This document shows positions 63,221 through 64,000 of a stretch of DNA of 64,000 bases, piece by piece. Every line of letters starts with the position of its first letter. Position 1 is the stretch's first letter. The notes beneath the pieces are model-generated. The model was given only the letters and a program-made list of their open reading frames with translations, was not told the DNA's origin and ran no database searches. The stretch lies in the NCBI RefSeq assembly GCF_025561425.1, contig NZ_CP094824.1:1302001-1366000 (forward strand), written 5' to 3'. The translations under genes and the position numbers were made by a program. This DNA comes from Mammaliicoccus sciuri. GTDB lineage: Bacteria; Bacillota; Bacilli; Staphylococcales; Staphylococcaceae.

Positions 63221-64000
63221 GTGAATTGGATTGAGTATTCTATCATGATAAATAGCGAAGCAGAACCAGAAGTTACAGCATTGTTAAATGAATTAGGTGC
63301 AAATGGTGTCGTAATTGAAGATTCAGCAGAATTAGAGAAAGAACATACAGATGTATACGGTGAGATTTATGAATTAAATCCCGCAGATTATCCTGACCAT
63401 GATATTAGGGTTAAATGTTATTTTAATGAATTAGTATTTACGGATCAATTAGAACAAGAAATTCAAGAAACGCTTGCAAATGTAAATGGCATCCAGTCAG
63501 AAATTTTATCGTTTGAGAAGACGATTATTAAAGAATCAGATTGGGAAAATGAATGGAAAAATTATTTCCATCCGTTTAAAGCTTCTGAAAGATTTGCGAT
63601 TGTTCCAAGTTGGGAACAAGAAGGATATCAAAATGACGAAGGTGATCTTTGCATCAAACTAGATCCAGGTATGGCTTTTGGTACAGGTGACCACCCAACA
63701 ACAAGTATGTGTTTAAGACATATAGAAGAGGTTGTACAGCCTCAACATAAAGTGATTGATGTTGGTACTGGTTCAGGTATTCTGAGCATAGCTTGTCATT
63801 TACTAGGGGTAAACGACATAAAAGCGGTGGATTTAGATGATTTAGCAATTAAAGTTGCTAAAGAAAACTTTGAAATCAATGATTATGAAAAAGATATCGT
63901 CGCAGATACTGGCAATTTACTTACTGAAGAAACAGAACAATATGACGTGATCATTGCAAATATATTAGCGCATATAATTGATTTAATGATAGAAGATAGT
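63221..64000 (+). CDS. prmA: Ribosomal protein L11 methyltransferase (3' partial)
   Basis: PrmA trimethylates ribosomal protein L11. 260 codons are visible from GTG 63221 (behind AAAGGAG), and the gene runs off the window; the family length is about 310. [16 protein letters not shown], the SAM motif [14 protein letters not shown] and the catalytic-type motif IIANILAHI are present. It follows dnaJ by 3 bases, the usual end of the heat-shock operon. Confidence 0.95.
   Translation, partial: MNWIEYSIMINSEAEPEVTALLNELGANGVVIEDSAELEKEHTDVYGEIYELNPADYPDHDIRVKCYFNELVFTDQLEQEIQETLANVNGIQSEILSFEKTIIKESDWENEWKNYFHPFKASERFAIVPSWEQEGYQNDEGDLCIKLDPGMAFGTGDHPTTSMCLRHIEEVVQPQHKVIDVGTGSGILSIACHLLGVNDIKAVDLDDLAIKVAKENFEINDYEKDIVADTGNLLTEETEQYDVIIANILAHIIDLMIEDS

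Overview
The window is 64 kb of a low-GC Gram-positive chromosome. Gene order (queA-tgt-yajC-secDF-recJ-apt-rel-dtd-lytH-hisS-aspS-6S-tcdA-rarA-cymR ... lepA-hemW-hrcA-grpE-dnaK-dnaJ-prmA) and protein sequences are those of Staphylococcaceae. A 1626-bp Sal-type ABC-F gene between a luciferase-like oxidoreductase gene and iscS points to Mammaliicoccus (the former Staphylococcus sciuri group). The species call is an inference. I saw no tRNA or rRNA genes and no CRISPR array.

Layout. 1-4.6 kb: tRNA queuosine genes and the Sec accessory genes yajC and secDF. 4.8-11.3 kb: recJ, apt, rel (stringent response), dtd and lytH. 11.3-15.7 kb: a T-box leader, hisS-aspS, 6S RNA and tcdA. 15.7-19.5 kb: rarA, cymR, a frameshifted secreted serine protease and an LLM oxidoreductase. 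19.6-21.5 kb: a sal(A)-like gene broken by one amber codon. 21.5-27 kb: iscS, mnmA, a TPR protein and recD2. 27-32.1 kb: T-box-alaS, reoM, ruvX, a DUF1292 gene and mltG. 32.2-36.3 kb: a probable tRNA wobble-uridine modification operon (trmR, trhP1, trhP2) with udk and greA.

36.3-38.6 kb is the mobile island. An IS200-type element has its right-end hairpin split by an IS3/IS150-type element, which sits exactly in the hairpin loop and is flanked by a 3-bp TAA duplication. 38.6-44.2 kb: an operon pxpB-pxpC-accB-accC-pxpA plus an NRAMP-like transporter. It has all the parts of a split urea-carboxylase-like biotin enzyme. 44.2-50.1 kb: mtnN, a 35-aa membrane peptide, then the conserved yqeG-yqeH-aroE-yhbY-nadD-yqeK-rsfS-methyltransferase cluster.

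50.1-53.6 kb: the late competence genes comEA and comEB are intact, but comEC carries three frameshifts and an internal stop. 53.6-58.4 kb: yqzM, holA, rpsT, lepA and hemW. 58.4-64 kb: the heat-shock operon hrcA-grpE-dnaK-dnaJ-prmA behind a CtsR box and a CIRCE element; prmA runs off the window.

Most of the window is ordinary core genome. The notable parts are three decaying genes (protease, sal, comEC), the nested insertion sequences, the biotin/PxpABC operon, and several leaders: a hisS-aspS T-box whose tRNA-end bulge does not match tRNA-His, an ABC-F attenuator-like leader, a short terminated leader before trmR, and terminator hairpins that overlap the promoter or ribosome binding site of the next gene.
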